64,000 nt of DNA from Hathewaya massiliensis (GCF_902143515.1 NZ_CABFVD010000006.1:151989-215988), one strand, 5' to 3'; positions 46,585 to 57,223 are shown, counted from the stretch's first letter. Program-made: numbers and translations. Notes: generated from the letters alone by a model not told the origin.

Positions 46585-47400
46585 TTAAGCCTTACTTTCC
46601 TTATCCTCTGTCCCCATAGCATTTATTTCTCCACCAACTAATATAATCATGGAGCTTATAAAAAGCCACAACATAAGTACTATTACTGCTCCTAAACCTC
46701 CATAGATTCTAGAGTATGTGTTAAAATTATTTACATAAAAAGCAAATACTTCTGATGCAATTATCCACCCTATACTAGAAAATATAGCTCCAGGAACCAC
46801 ATCTCTCCAACGCATCTTCCTGCAAGGAGTTACATAGTATAGTATTGAAAATACCAAAACCATAAAGAATATAGCTACAAAATATCTTATAATATTCCAA
46901 TTAACTCTAAAAGATAAGGATAGCTGTAGATAATCTATTAATGTATTTCCTACCATCTCTCCAAAAACCACTAGAGAAAATGCAAATAATAATATTACTA
47001 CTAAACCTATCATAGAAACTATAGATAAAATTACTGTCTTTATATAAGGTCTCCTTTCTTCTTCCTCATAGGCTTTATTTAAAGCTTTCATTACAGCTCT
47101 AAATCCACTAGATCCTGCCCAAAGTGTACCTATAATACTAAAAGACAATAGATCTACTCTTCCTCCTCTTAAAACCTCAACTACAGTAACAGAAATCAAT
47201 TCATAGGCACTTTTGGGTAACATTGTATCTAAGGCCTTTAATACTTCACTAACATCCAAGGAACTATATCCCACTATAGTAAGTAAAAAAATTAAAAATG
47301 GGAAAATCGATAAAATTAGACTATATGCAAGTTGAGATGCTAAAGCATATAAATCATGTTCCTTAAATCTTATTAAAAGCCTTTTTATGTTTCTACCCAC
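46585..47400 (-). CDS. YihY/virulence factor BrkB family membrane protein
   Basis: A 271-residue membrane protein with six helices. Family motifs are QLAYSLILSIFPFLIF near residue 20, LWAGSSGFRAVMKALNKAY near 95 and the C-terminal YGGLGAVIVLMLWLF. Formerly called RNase BN by mistake; the real function is unknown but may relate to envelope transport. I chose GTG 47400, with AAGGTG five bases upstream, over an ATG five codons earlier that has no ribosome site. Confidence 0.85.
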   Translation of the reverse strand: MGRNIKRLLIRFKEHDLYALASQLAYSLILSIFPFLIFLLTIVGYSSLDVSEVLKALDTMLPKSAYELISVTVVEVLRGGRVDLLSFSIIGTLWAGSSGFRAVMKALNKAYEEEERRPYIKTVILSIVSMIGLVVILLFAFSLVVFGEMVGNTLIDYLQLSLSFRVNWNIIRYFVAIFFMVLVFSILYYVTPCRKMRWRDVVPGAIFSSIGWIIASEVFAFYVNNFNTYSRIYGGLGAVIVLMLWLFISSMIILVGGEINAMGTEDKESKA

Positions 47401-47528
47401 ATTATCACCTTGCATAATGAATCATAGTAAAAATTCATTATACTTTTCCTTTCTTTAGAATTTTTTAATATAATCGTCACAAACCTTTTTGTAGTAGCAT
47501 TACAATCTTGTATACCTTTTATTAAATG

Positions 47529-50500
47529 CTATTTAACCATAACATATTTATCAAGAGTAAATAAATATAAATATTTTTCTTTAACTTTTTTGCCTGTTAT
47601 TCTTTCTACGGCTCTGCCATAATAATCTAATTGACTTTTATATTTATTAATTATTCCTTCTTCCTCTCCCTCTAAAAGAAAATCTGTTTTATAATCTAAC
47701 AATATAATTTCTCCATCTTCATCGAAATAACAATCAATTATACCCTGTAGTAGAGTGCCTTCATCTCCATAAACTTCTCCTGATGCTGCTAAAAGTTCTG
47801 TGCTCTTTAGTGGAATATGAAATTCTTGCTCCCTATAAACTTTAGGATAAGCTTTTAACATTCTAAGCCCTAAATCTGTATTAAAAAAACTAAATATCTT
47901 ATTGCAATCTACAACTTTAGATTGTTCTTCTGTAATAAATTCCTTTGCATACATTTCAAAAACTTGATTTTTTATTTCCTCTACAGACCCTACTTTATTT
48001 AAATCTAAATACTCCATTATAGCATGAAAAGCAGTACCTCTATCTGCTCCTGTAAGCCTAGTTTTTCCTTCCATAAATTTAGGTTTCTTTTTAAGTGAAG
48101 TACTAATCAAGGAGTGAGTGTTTTCCTCTTCCATAAGATTAAATCTTCTCTTTAATTCAGAAACAGTTACCACTGTAGGAAGTGTAGAAGCATTCATATA
48201 TGGATATTCATAGCTCAATCTTTTATCTACAAACTCATAATATCCATCACTTTCTTTAGAACTCTCTATATAAGAACTTAATAATTCTCTTAAGCACTTT
48301 GACCTATCCTGTTCCTCTTCCTCTTCTTCAACCTCTTCAACTTCTGACTTATTCCATATCTTAATGCTCCACTTAGAGTTGTCTTCTATAAGGTTGTTTA
48401 TAGTTAAATCTTCTCCAGTATATCTATAAAATTCTTCTTTTAAATTATTTATAGCTTCTCCATGTTTAACAAGTGCAAGTATAACCCAATCTAGATAGCT
48501 CTTTCCCTTTGCCACATAGAATTCTGGAACAGTTATACCCTTATTACCACAGTTTTCACAAGCTTTTTTTATAAAATCTGAAACCTTTTTTGTTGCTCCT
48601 ATTAAAATCAACTTTTCTTTTGCTCTTGTAAGTGCTACATATAAAATTCTCATTTCTTCTGATAAAGTTTCTATTCTTATTTTTTCCCTTATAGCTTTTT
48701 TTACTGGTAAAGGATAAGATATTCTTCTTTCAAAATCTATAAGATCTGGTCCAAAACCTAAGCCATGGTGTAATAATAAGTTGTCATTTAAATCTTGTAG
48801 ATTAAATTGTTTTCCCATACCACATAAAAATACCACTGGAAATTCTAGTCCCTTACTTTTATGAATACTCATTATTCTAACTACATTTTCATTTTCACCT
48901 AAGGTCTTTGCACTGCCCATATCTCCACTATTTTTCTTTAATCTATTTATAAAGTTTATAAAATTAAATAGTCCATTATAGCTAGTTTTACCATACTCTC
49001 TTGCTCTTTGAAATAATATCTTAAGGTTAGCCTGTCTTTGAGCACCATTTTTTAAAGCTCCTACAAAACCATAATATCCAGTTTCCATGTATAAATACCA
49101 AATAAATTCATCTATAGGAGTATATAAAGATTTTTCCCTCCAAAGCTCTAATTTATTTAAAAACTCTTCTAATCTTTCTTTTAGCTCCCCTTCTTCCTTA
49201 TCTATATATCTAAGTGAAGCTTCATAAAAACTTAGGCTCTCATTTGCAATTCTAATATCTATAAAATCTTCTGAGTTAAATCCACCTATAGGAGATCTCA
49301 TTACAGATAAAAGTGGTATATCTTGTATTGGGTTATCTATAACTTGAAGAAGACTAAGCATGGTCTTAACCTCAGTAGTTTCAAAATATCCTGTATTTGT
49401 ATCCGCATATACTGGAATATTATATTTTTTAAATTCTTCCATAAATTGTTCTGCCCAATTTACAGTACTTCTTAAAAGAATAACTATATCTTTATACATA
49501 ACCCTTCTATACTCTTTTGTTTGCTTATCTAGGACCATAAAAGGTTTTTCTTCTGACTCTAAAAGTTCTTTTATTCTTTTAGCTGTTATCTTAGCTTCAT
49601 AAGATATATCTGTTGGAATATCCTTATCTTCTTCAATATCCCCTATTTCCTCTTCACCCTCATCATGGGCTTCTTTATCTAATATATGCAGTTCTATATT
49701 TCCACCTAAGGTTGCCCCTTCAATTTCCTCTTCATAATTTGCTCCTAAGTTTAGAGCTTCCCTATGGTCATATTGAAGTTCTCCAACCCTCTCTGACATT
49801 ATACTCTCAAAAATAAAATTTACTCCATCTAATATTTCTTTTCTACTTCTAAAATTTTTAAAGAGCAATATCTTTTTAAATAAAGTATCTTTTTCCTCTT
49901 CCTCATCCTTAATTTCACTATAAGAATTGTACTTTGTAAGGAATAATTCTGGCTTTGCTTGCCTAAACCTATATATACTTTGCTTTATATCTCCCACCAT
50001 GAAGATATTAGGATTTCCCTCTTTTATTTTTGAAACTAAATTTAGTATAAGTTCTTGAACCAAGTTTGAATCCTGATACTCATCTATTAAAATTTCCTCA
50101 TATTTTTCTCTTAATTCTAAAGCTGATGAGGAAGGTATATAATTCCCTTCTTTATCTTTGAGCCATTGCCCTTTTTCATCTTTTTCTATTAATATTTCTA
50201 GGCAAAAATGTTCAAAATCATTGAAATCAATTATACCCTTTTCCTTTTTTCTCATTCTGTATTGTTGATCAAATTGCATAACTAAATAAGTTAAATTTTT
50301 TATAATAGGATAGACCTTACCATAGGATTCCTTAATCTCATCTGCTGTTATACCGGCATAGTTTTTCCTTATATCCTCTAGGGACTTTTTAACATTATTT
50401 CGTATGTTCTGAACACTTTCCTTCCCCTCTTTATCCTCAATATTCCTTATGGAAGGGAGTCTTTGAAATTTTACTACTTTAAGTTCTTCTGCAAAGGAAG

Positions 50501-51341
50501 TAAAAGAATTTTTTAGATTTAAACTTAAATCACTTATCATAGCTAATTCTTCACTTATAACCTTTTCGTAAGGGCTTAATTCTTCTGCAGAAGTTACAAT
50601 ATCATAACACTCTTCATATTGCTTATAATATTCTTCTAATTCTATTGATATAACATTTTTTAATACCTTAATCCAAGACATATGTTCTATATCTACAAAG
50701 TTTTCTAAATTAAACTCTTCACTTTTATCCATTAACCATTGTTTTGGATTTGGAGTGGTATTAGAAAAACTATGCAATCTTAAAACTAAATTCATTAAGG
50801 CAGTATCCTCTTTATTATTGCAATAAGTCTCTACTAAACTTAAAAATTCTTCCCCTATACAATGTTCTTCTAAATCTTTATTATTTATATTTTCATATTT
50901 ATGATTAAATAAATCCTCCATAACCTCACTTTTAAGTAAAATTACCTCTGTCTCATCGGCTACCCTAAATCCTGGATCTACATCAACCTTATGAAAATTA
51001 TTCTTTATTACATTTAGGCAAAAGGAGTGTATGGTAGTTATGCTTGCTTTATTTAAAAGAGTTAATTGTCTTTGAAGCCTTAAAGAATTTTTACCCTTTC
51101 CTATTTCTTTTGAAAGAGCATCCCCTATTCTCTCTCTCATTTCTGAAGCTGCTGCATTGGTAAAAGTAACAACCAATAATTTATCTATGTCTATAGGATT
51201 TTTCTCATCCATAATCATATTAATAATTCTCTGAACTAATACTGCTGTTTTTCCTGATCCCGCTGCTGCAGCCACTAACAAGTTACAATTTCTGGTGTTT
51301 ATAACCCTTTCTTGCTCCTTAGTCCACTTAATTTCCGCCAT
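47529..51341 (-). CDS. addA: ATP-dependent helicase/nuclease subunit A
   Basis: UvrD-type 3'-5' helicase with a C-terminal RecB-like nuclease. It has 1270 residues. Walker A is AAAGSGKTAVLVQRI near residue 27, helicase motif DEYQDSN near 400, SIHKSKGLEFPVVF near 835 and the nuclease motif ILLDYKTDF near 1215. AddAB processes double-strand breaks to a Chi site for RecA loading, replacing RecBCD in firmicutes. The start overlaps the addB stop by 14 bp. GAGGAGAGG upstream supports ATG 51341. Confidence 0.96.
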   Translation of the reverse strand: MAEIKWTKEQERVINTRNCNLLVAAAAGSGKTAVLVQRIINMIMDEKNPIDIDKLLVVTFTNAAASEMRERIGDALSKEIGKGKNSLRLQRQLTLLNKASITTIHSFCLNVIKNNFHKVDVDPGFRVADETEVILLKSEVMEDLFNHKYENINNKDLEEHCIGEEFLSLVETYCNNKEDTALMNLVLRLHSFSNTTPNPKQWLMDKSEEFNLENFVDIEHMSWIKVLKNVISIELEEYYKQYEECYDIVTSAEELSPYEKVISEELAMISDLSLNLKNSFTSFAEELKVVKFQRLPSIRNIEDKEGKESVQNIRNNVKKSLEDIRKNYAGITADEIKESYGKVYPIIKNLTYLVMQFDQQYRMRKKEKGIIDFNDFEHFCLEILIEKDEKGQWLKDKEGNYIPSSSALELREKYEEILIDEYQDSNLVQELILNLVSKIKEGNPNIFMVGDIKQSIYRFRQAKPELFLTKYNSYSEIKDEEEEKDTLFKKILLFKNFRSRKEILDGVNFIFESIMSERVGELQYDHREALNLGANYEEEIEGATLGGNIELHILDKEAHDEGEEEIGDIEEDKDIPTDISYEAKITAKRIKELLESEEKPFMVLDKQTKEYRRVMYKDIVILLRSTVNWAEQFMEEFKKYNIPVYADTNTGYFETTEVKTMLSLLQVIDNPIQDIPLLSVMRSPIGGFNSEDFIDIRIANESLSFYEASLRYIDKEEGELKERLEEFLNKLELWREKSLYTPIDEFIWYLYMETGYYGFVGALKNGAQRQANLKILFQRAREYGKTSYNGLFNFINFINRLKKNSGDMGSAKTLGENENVVRIMSIHKSKGLEFPVVFLCGMGKQFNLQDLNDNLLLHHGLGFGPDLIDFERRISYPLPVKKAIREKIRIETLSEEMRILYVALTRAKEKLILIGATKKVSDFIKKACENCGNKGITVPEFYVAKGKSYLDWVILALVKHGEAINNLKEEFYRYTGEDLTINNLIEDNSKWSIKIWNKSEVEEVEEEEEEQDRSKCLRELLSSYIESSKESDGYYEFVDKRLSYEYPYMNASTLPTVVTVSELKRRFNLMEEENTHSLISTSLKKKPKFMEGKTRLTGADRGTAFHAIMEYLDLNKVGSVEEIKNQVFEMYAKEFITEEQSKVVDCNKIFSFFNTDLGLRMLKAYPKVYREQEFHIPLKSTELLAASGEVYGDEGTLLQGIIDCYFDEDGEIILLDYKTDFLLEGEEEGIINKYKSQLDYYGRAVERITGKKVKEKYLYLFTLDKYVMVK

Positions 51342-54300
51342 TTTCCCTCTCCTCCTTTTCCTTCTCTAGTAACCTCCAAACCTCTTCATCCTTCTTTTCT
51401 TTTAGAATATCATATTGATTATCCTTAATAGATAAATCAAAGGCACATAAAGCCCCATATTCACAGTAATCACAAGCAGTTCCAGCTCCAGTTTTACAAG
51501 GTTTTATACCTATGTCACCTTCAATCATTTTTTCACAAGCCTTAAGTAATTTGTTTTTAACATGTTCTCTTAATAATTCAAACTGTTCTCTTGTTGCCAC
51601 CTTAGAACTCTTTGTAAAATCCCCATCCTTTTTAAAACCAACTGGAAGAATTAAGGAAGCACCTTCTATTTCCCTATCCATCTCTTTAACTATCTTTGTA
51701 TCCGCAATAATTAAGCCTTTCATTTTTAAAGCTTTCATTATTTCTTCTTCAATTTCCTCATCGCTTAAATTACTGCTATGTTTAACTATAGGGTTATCAA
51801 TTTTAAAGTATAAGATCCCTGCAGGAAACACTGGAAATTTCTCTATCTCCTCTTCCTTTTCTAAAATAGCATCTAAATAAGTAAGAAGCTGAATTTGAAG
51901 ACCATAATAGACTTCCCAAAGCTTAAAGTCTTTATTTCCAGACTTATAATCTATAACTCTAAAATACTCCTCATCTTCATAGAGCAATTTATCTACACGG
52001 TCAATTTTCCCAACTAATTTAACCTTCTCTCCTGTACTAAGTTCCAATTCTATAGGTGAATAGCCCTCTTTATCCATACCAAAACCTATTTCATAACCTA
52101 AAGGTTCAAAGCCACCTCTTTGCATATGCTCTACTATAAGCCCTGCTGATTTTATTAGAACTCTTTTTATCCTCTCACCAAAGTATTCATATTTTGAAGA
52201 CCTTTTAAAAACATTACCTGTATAACTATCCATTTCTCTTTTACTTACATTTTCAATTATTTCTTTTGTAAGATTACGATCTATGATATCCCAAGTATAC
52301 TTTTCCTCTACATTTCTTGAAAAACTATCTAATACCTTATGCATAAAAGTTCCTAAATCTGGAGGAGTTAAACTAAAGATTTTTCTCTCCTTTGCCTTTA
52401 ATCCATACTTAACAAAATAAGCAAATGGACATCTTATATAGCTTTCAACCCTTGAAACACTAAAAACTTTATTCTCTCCATAAAGCTTAGAAACCTTATT
52501 TTTTTCTAAGGTCTCTTCCTGATTTGAATATGAAAAAGCCTCTATAATATTATTAAGGTTTTCCCTCCAATAAGGCTCCTTATAAAACCATTTAAAAACA
52601 CCTCTCCAAACTTCAGATAGCTCCTGTTCTGTACAAGCTATATTTAGTTTTTCTATAAAATTATTAAAAGTAGGTACAGTACTTACAATTAAATCCTCTT
52701 CTTTTTCCTCTATTATATTGCTCTCTTCCTCTATCTTAGGAAAAATAGCCTTTAACCTAGAAATTATAATAGAAGGTCTTAAGGCCTTTCCTTCATGGTC
52801 AGCTATAGGATAACTAACCCTTAAATATTCAGAACCTAAGGTTAAGGTTGTATATATTAAATATTGCTCTTCAAAAGCTGCAGTCCTAGTGTCCTTTGCA
52901 AGCTCAACACCCTTTTCCTTTAAAAATATTCTATCGTTATCGGTAAATATACCTTCTTTATTATTTATTTGAGGGAATACCCCATCATTTACTCCAATTA
53001 AAAATAAATACTTTATATTATGCCCTCTTAAACGTTCCACACTACTTACAATAACTTCCTGAAGTGCTTGAGGAATAAAGCCCATTTTATGATCCTTAAA
53101 TCCTAAAGTTAATATTTTTGAAAACTGTGAAAGTGAAATATAATCTTCTCCTAAAACTTCAACCACTTGATCCAAAAGTTCTATAACTAAATTCCAAATT
53201 CTACTGTATTCATTAACTTGTTCAATATTATTATGTTCCTGAAATTCCCCAACCCATAATTCTATTCTCTCTCTTACTTTTATAGATTCTAGGAAATTAA
53301 ATAATTCTATACAAAGCTTGCTACCCGTATTTTTTCCCTTTAACTTACCACTAAATTCAATTAAAGGTTTGGTAAACTCATCTCTTGTTTTAGTTATAAT
53401 TCTTATTTCATTTAAAAGTGCTTCTATAGGTGAAAATTCTTCTTCCGCTACAGCTTCATCAAATAAATATATTATTTCATATAGTTCCCCATTTTTTAAT
53501 AAGTTTAATATTTCATCTTCACTTATTAGCTCAAGCTTTTCTTCTAAATCAATTTTTAGTTTATCCTCTAGTGTACTAGGTTTTAAAATCTCCTCAGCCC
53601 TAGTTTTTATGTCCTTAATACTTTCTTCTAAACTATTTAAATAATCTCCTCTTTTTCCACTTTCCATAGAAGATAATACTCTTTTAAGAAACTTATTTAT
53701 ACTATATTTTAATCCATAATTTAAGCTCATGGTCTTAAACCAAGTATCATTATCTGTCCAAGATTTCTTTCCTTTTATTCCAGAGCTTAAAGCATAATTC
53801 TCTAATAAATCTATATTCTTTTTTTCTATACCTGTTAAATTAGTTTTTAAATATCTAAATACACTTTCATAATTCCAGTTGTTACCTAAAATCTCCATAA
53901 GTGAGGTTATAAATACTATTAAATTATTTGAAGTTATATCCTTTTTCTCATCTATAAAATAAGGAATTTTATATTCATTAAATATGGACTTAATTAAATT
54001 CTCATAAATATCTAATTCCCTTGTTATAACTGCAATTTCACTAAACTTTACCCCTTTTTCCCTACACAAATGCAAAATAGAAGTAGCAAGATGCTCTACC
54101 TCTGAATATATATTCATTGCCTTAAATACTCCTATATCATATACAGGATTTTCATATGGTTTAAAAGGATATGCAAAATAATTATTTTCTAAATATGAAA
54201 GTTCCGTAGAATTCTTAAATTTTATAGAAGGTTTGTTACTTAAACTTACAGGTTCCTCTATGGCTTTACCTAGTTTTTCCGCTAATTTTATAAGCTTTTC

Positions 54301-55056
54301 TTCTGTATAGATTATAGGAGAAAATATCTCTCTATAAGTAGGACTCTTGCTATCATCATAATCCATATTTAAGGTAATATTTAAATTGCAATTATTTTTT
54401 ATAAGCTCTTCTAAAATTAAATATTGTTGAGGGGTAAAGCCGCTAAATTCATCTATCCAAATATCCGTATCTTTTAATATACTACTTTCCCAAATCTTAC
54501 TTTTTAATATGGTTAAATCTTCATCTGGATCTATATACCCTTTATGTAACACCTCTTCAAACTTACTATATATTAAAGAAATATCGCTTATTTTATTGTA
54601 TATAAAAGTATTTTCTTCTAGGTTATCCTTTAATTCATTTAAATCCTCTGGAGCAATATTATATCTTTTAAATTCACATATTATCTCCCCTAAAGTACTA
54701 ACAAAGCCTTTCTGCTTAGCTGCCAAAGAATAAACCTTAAGATCCTCTTTTAGCTCTTCTATAATTTTATAAAGTAACATGGTCTTACCAGAAGTCTCCA
54801 TATGTCTTCTAGTAACCCCTCCAACTTCCTTAAACACTCTATAAGCCATTCTTTTAAAGCTTAATACATCAATACCTTTTCCTAAAAAACCAATTTCATC
54901 TACTAGCTTTTTTTCCGTTTGAAAGGTAAGTTGTTCTGGTACAATTAATATTAAAGATTTATTCTCATCTTTACTTTTATATTTCTTTTTTATCTCATCT
55001 ATAACAAAAGAAGTCTTACCACTACCACTTCTCCCATAGATAATTCTAATACCCAT
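51328..55056 (-). CDS. addB: ATP-dependent helicase/deoxyribonuclease subunit B
   Basis: Partner of AddA. It has 1242 residues. An N-terminal P-loop GRSGSGKTSF near residue 9 is intact, the remaining helicase motifs are degenerate, and the C-terminal nuclease has VIDYKSGNKDF near 1033. The Cys of RCPFAYFVKYG near 870 and the group CKTGAGTACDYCEYGALC near 1185 form the 4Fe-4S cluster of AddB. The start is ATG 55056 with AGGAG upstream. The preceding leader is unusually structured. Confidence 0.96.
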   Translation of the reverse strand: MGIRIIYGRSGSGKTSFVIDEIKKKYKSKDENKSLILIVPEQLTFQTEKKLVDEIGFLGKGIDVLSFKRMAYRVFKEVGGVTRRHMETSGKTMLLYKIIEELKEDLKVYSLAAKQKGFVSTLGEIICEFKRYNIAPEDLNELKDNLEENTFIYNKISDISLIYSKFEEVLHKGYIDPDEDLTILKSKIWESSILKDTDIWIDEFSGFTPQQYLILEELIKNNCNLNITLNMDYDDSKSPTYREIFSPIIYTEEKLIKLAEKLGKAIEEPVSLSNKPSIKFKNSTELSYLENNYFAYPFKPYENPVYDIGVFKAMNIYSEVEHLATSILHLCREKGVKFSEIAVITRELDIYENLIKSIFNEYKIPYFIDEKKDITSNNLIVFITSLMEILGNNWNYESVFRYLKTNLTGIEKKNIDLLENYALSSGIKGKKSWTDNDTWFKTMSLNYGLKYSINKFLKRVLSSMESGKRGDYLNSLEESIKDIKTRAEEILKPSTLEDKLKIDLEEKLELISEDEILNLLKNGELYEIIYLFDEAVAEEEFSPIEALLNEIRIITKTRDEFTKPLIEFSGKLKGKNTGSKLCIELFNFLESIKVRERIELWVGEFQEHNNIEQVNEYSRIWNLVIELLDQVVEVLGEDYISLSQFSKILTLGFKDHKMGFIPQALQEVIVSSVERLRGHNIKYLFLIGVNDGVFPQINNKEGIFTDNDRIFLKEKGVELAKDTRTAAFEEQYLIYTTLTLGSEYLRVSYPIADHEGKALRPSIIISRLKAIFPKIEEESNIIEEKEEDLIVSTVPTFNNFIEKLNIACTEQELSEVWRGVFKWFYKEPYWRENLNNIIEAFSYSNQEETLEKNKVSKLYGENKVFSVSRVESYIRCPFAYFVKYGLKAKERKIFSLTPPDLGTFMHKVLDSFSRNVEEKYTWDIIDRNLTKEIIENVSKREMDSYTGNVFKRSSKYEYFGERIKRVLIKSAGLIVEHMQRGGFEPLGYEIGFGMDKEGYSPIELELSTGEKVKLVGKIDRVDKLLYEDEEYFRVIDYKSGNKDFKLWEVYYGLQIQLLTYLDAILEKEEEIEKFPVFPAGILYFKIDNPIVKHSSNLSDEEIEEEIMKALKMKGLIIADTKIVKEMDREIEGASLILPVGFKKDGDFTKSSKVATREQFELLREHVKNKLLKACEKMIEGDIGIKPCKTGAGTACDYCEYGALCAFDLSIKDNQYDILKEKKDEEVWRLLEKEKEERENGGN

Positions 55057-55096
55057 AGCTTTTTACTCCTCTCATAGTAAAATTTAATCTCACCCT

Positions 55097-55145
55097 AGTC
55101 GCTCTAATACTCACACCTTTTTCAAAGTGACAGAAAAGAGCGGCT
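55097..55145 (-). promoter_or_regulatory. Structured leader upstream of addBA
   Basis: AGTCGCTCT (55097-55105) pairs with AGAGCGGCT (55137-55145), one wobble, enclosing TCAC/GTGA (55111-55114 with 55127-55130). It is GC-richer than its surroundings and lies 40-90 bases upstream of the addB ATG. It could be a leader hairpin; a regulatory role is inference. Confidence 0.35.
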
Positions 55146-55181
55146 ACGTCCCTGGATAAGGATTTCTCCTAAAAGATAACG

Positions 55182-55251
55182 ACTTCTAAGGAGTAAAACT
55201 CCTAAGAATTCTGTTAATAAGCTTCAGAGGAGTAAGATTTCCTCTGAAGCT
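55182..55251 (-). terminator. Two hairpins downstream of the AI-2E transporter gene
   Basis: Stem 1 pairs CTTCTAAGGAG with CTCCTAAGAA around TAAAA (about 55183-55208, one mismatch). Stem 2 is AGCTTCAGAGG with CCTCTGAAGCT (55220-55230 with 55241-55251). Neither has a strong T-run on the minus strand, so they may end or stabilise the transcript. They share sequence with the hairpin at 56330-56366. Confidence 0.5.
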
Positions 55252-55262
55252 AAGAACTCTCT

Positions 55263-56309
55263 TTATAGCACTCCTACTTGTTCTAATAGATTATAAAATA
55301 CCACTAAAAACATAAAATACATCATGCCCATAATTCCATTAACTTTTAATCCAATAAATATAGCTGCAAGCACAGCTACAGGATGTATTCCTAAAGAACT
55401 TGATACAAGTTTAGGTTCTACAATTTGCCTTATGGCTGATATTATAGCATAGGATATTATTAGAGCTATGGCAGTAAACTTATTTCCTGTAAGCCAATAT
55501 ATAATCACAAGAGGTGTATAAATGGCACCAATACCTAAAACTGGCAATATATCCGCTATACCGGATATAATACTTAAAATTAAGGCATACTTAATATCTA
55601 AGACCGTAAATACAATGAGAGTCTCAATAAAAGTTAAAAAGATAATAACTAAATAGGAAAGTCCATAGTTTAGTAACTTTTTCTTTGCCTCATTATATAT
55701 ATTAGAAGCTCTTCCCCCTTTAAACCTTGTAAAATTCATTACTCCTGTTTCTACAGATAAATCTTTTGTGAAAAAATAAGTTGTAATTATAGTGAAAAAG
55801 ACAACCATAATTATATAAGGAAAATTTGATACAAATCCTAAAGTAAAAGATACTAAGGACGTAGATAAATCCATAATATTTCCTGAGTATTTTGATATTA
55901 CTCCTGATGCATGATTTTTTATGCTATTTAAAAGTTCTGGATTTATATTATTATATCTGTTCTGAATATTTTCCATAAGCTCATATATTTTATCTGAATT
56001 ATTTACAATATAACTTTGAATATTCTTAGCAAATTGTGCAATTTCTCTACTTATAATAGATATTCCCCAAAATAATAAAAGAAATATAATAGAAAAAAAT
56101 ATTATATTTGTAATTAAGCAAGAAAAGGTATTATTTATCTTTAACTTTTTAATTAGATATTCTGTTGGTCTTTTTAATATTAAAGCAAAAATTAACGCTA
56201 TAACAAAGGGGAATGTATACTTCAATGTACCAAAAAAAATCAAAAAAATCATAGTGTATACTAGGAAAAATATAATAATCCTGTCAAGCTTTTTAAATGA
56301 CTCTTCCAA
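55263..56309 (-). CDS. AI-2E family transporter (YtvI-like)
   Basis: A 348-residue membrane protein with about eight helices in the AI-2E/PerM pattern: two or three helices, a hydrophilic region (about 90-140) and a conserved C-terminal bundle containing VLGIGAIYTPL and SSLGIHPVAV. YtvI is a sporulation-associated member in Bacillus, but the substrate is unknown; autoinducer transport is not established for this branch. The start is TTG 56309, with AGGAGG upstream. It follows degV, and a hairpin lies between them. Confidence 0.8.
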   Translation of the reverse strand: MEESFKKLDRIIIFFLVYTMIFLIFFGTLKYTFPFVIALIFALILKRPTEYLIKKLKINNTFSCLITNIIFFSIIFLLLFWGISIISREIAQFAKNIQSYIVNNSDKIYELMENIQNRYNNINPELLNSIKNHASGVISKYSGNIMDLSTSLVSFTLGFVSNFPYIIMVVFFTIITTYFFTKDLSVETGVMNFTRFKGGRASNIYNEAKKKLLNYGLSYLVIIFLTFIETLIVFTVLDIKYALILSIISGIADILPVLGIGAIYTPLVIIYWLTGNKFTAIALIISYAIISAIRQIVEPKLVSSSLGIHPVAVLAAIFIGLKVNGIMGMMYFMFLVVFYNLLEQVGVL

Positions 56310-56329
56310 TGAAATTACCTCCTAATCTA

Positions 56330-56366
56330 TTTTGAGCTTCAGAAGTAAAACCCCTGAAGCTCAAAA
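56330..56366 (-). terminator. Hairpin between degV and the transporter gene
   Basis: A perfect 13 bp stem TTTTGAGCTTCAG (56330-56342 with 56354-56366) and an 11-base loop. It lacks a proper T-run and lies close to the transporter ribosome site, so partial termination or mRNA processing is more likely than full stop. Confidence 0.5.
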
Positions 56367-56383
56367 TTATTTAACTCTTTTTA

Positions 56384-57223
56384 TTATACCTCAAAATAGC
56401 CTACGCCTACTAGTCCTGGACCACTATGTACTCCAGCAACGGGACTAATATTTTCTCCTAAATATACAGAAATAACATTAGGCAACTCCTTTAAGCTCTC
56501 ATAAACAGTTTTCATTTCTTCTTCCGCATTTCCATGCATTAAATAAACCTTTCCTTTATTAGTGTAGGTCGAAATTATATCTACTAATCTTCTTAAAGAT
56601 TGTTTTCTTCCTCTCACCTTATCATAAGTTGTATAACTTCCATCATCATGCATAGTTATAATTGGCTTTAAATTTAAAATATCCCCTATGGTTCCTGCAA
56701 CCTTACCAATTCTACCGCCTTTTTTTAGATATTTTAAAGTTCCAACCACAAAGAAGATATGGAGTTTACTTTTCATTATAGGTAATGCTTTTTTTATTTC
56801 ATCAAAGGTTTTTCCTTCCACTATCATTTTACCACATTCTTGTACTAAAACTCCTTCACCTATGGATATACTCTTTGAATCAAAAATAAAACTTTCAATC
56901 TCTGAATGATCCTCACTAACTAATTTTAATGCATTATATATACCAGATAATCCTGAAGAAAGTGTTATCCCTATTGCATGGGTATATCCTTCGTCTTTTA
57001 ACTTTTTAAATAAATTCTCCATATCAGAAAGTGATGGAAGAGAAGAAGTTGGTATTTCTCTGTCAAAATTATTGTATATCTCCTCTGGGCTTATATCTAC
57101 CCTATCTAAGTATTCTTTTTTTTCATATATTATTCTAAAGGGAAGAACATGAATATTATACTTTTCTATAATTTCCTTGCTTACATCACTAGCACTATCA
57201 GTTATTAAGGCTATTTTTTCCAA
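56384..57223 (-). CDS. DegV family fatty-acid-binding protein
   Basis: A 279-residue DegV protein. Family features are ITDSASDVS near residue 7, SSLPS near 60 and TLSSGLSGIYNALK near 83. Firmicute DegV-type FakB proteins present fatty acids to the FakA kinase; FakA is not here, so phospholipid use is inference. The start is TTG 57223, with GGAGGAG upstream. It is 23 bp after the tetR gene and probably co-transcribed. Confidence 0.9.
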   Translation of the reverse strand: MEKIALITDSASDVSKEIIEKYNIHVLPFRIIYEKKEYLDRVDISPEEIYNNFDREIPTSSLPSLSDMENLFKKLKDEGYTHAIGITLSSGLSGIYNALKLVSEDHSEIESFIFDSKSISIGEGVLVQECGKMIVEGKTFDEIKKALPIMKSKLHIFFVVGTLKYLKKGGRIGKVAGTIGDILNLKPIITMHDDGSYTTYDKVRGRKQSLRRLVDIISTYTNKGKVYLMHGNAEEEMKTVYESLKELPNVISVYLGENISPVAGVHSGPGLVGVGYFEV

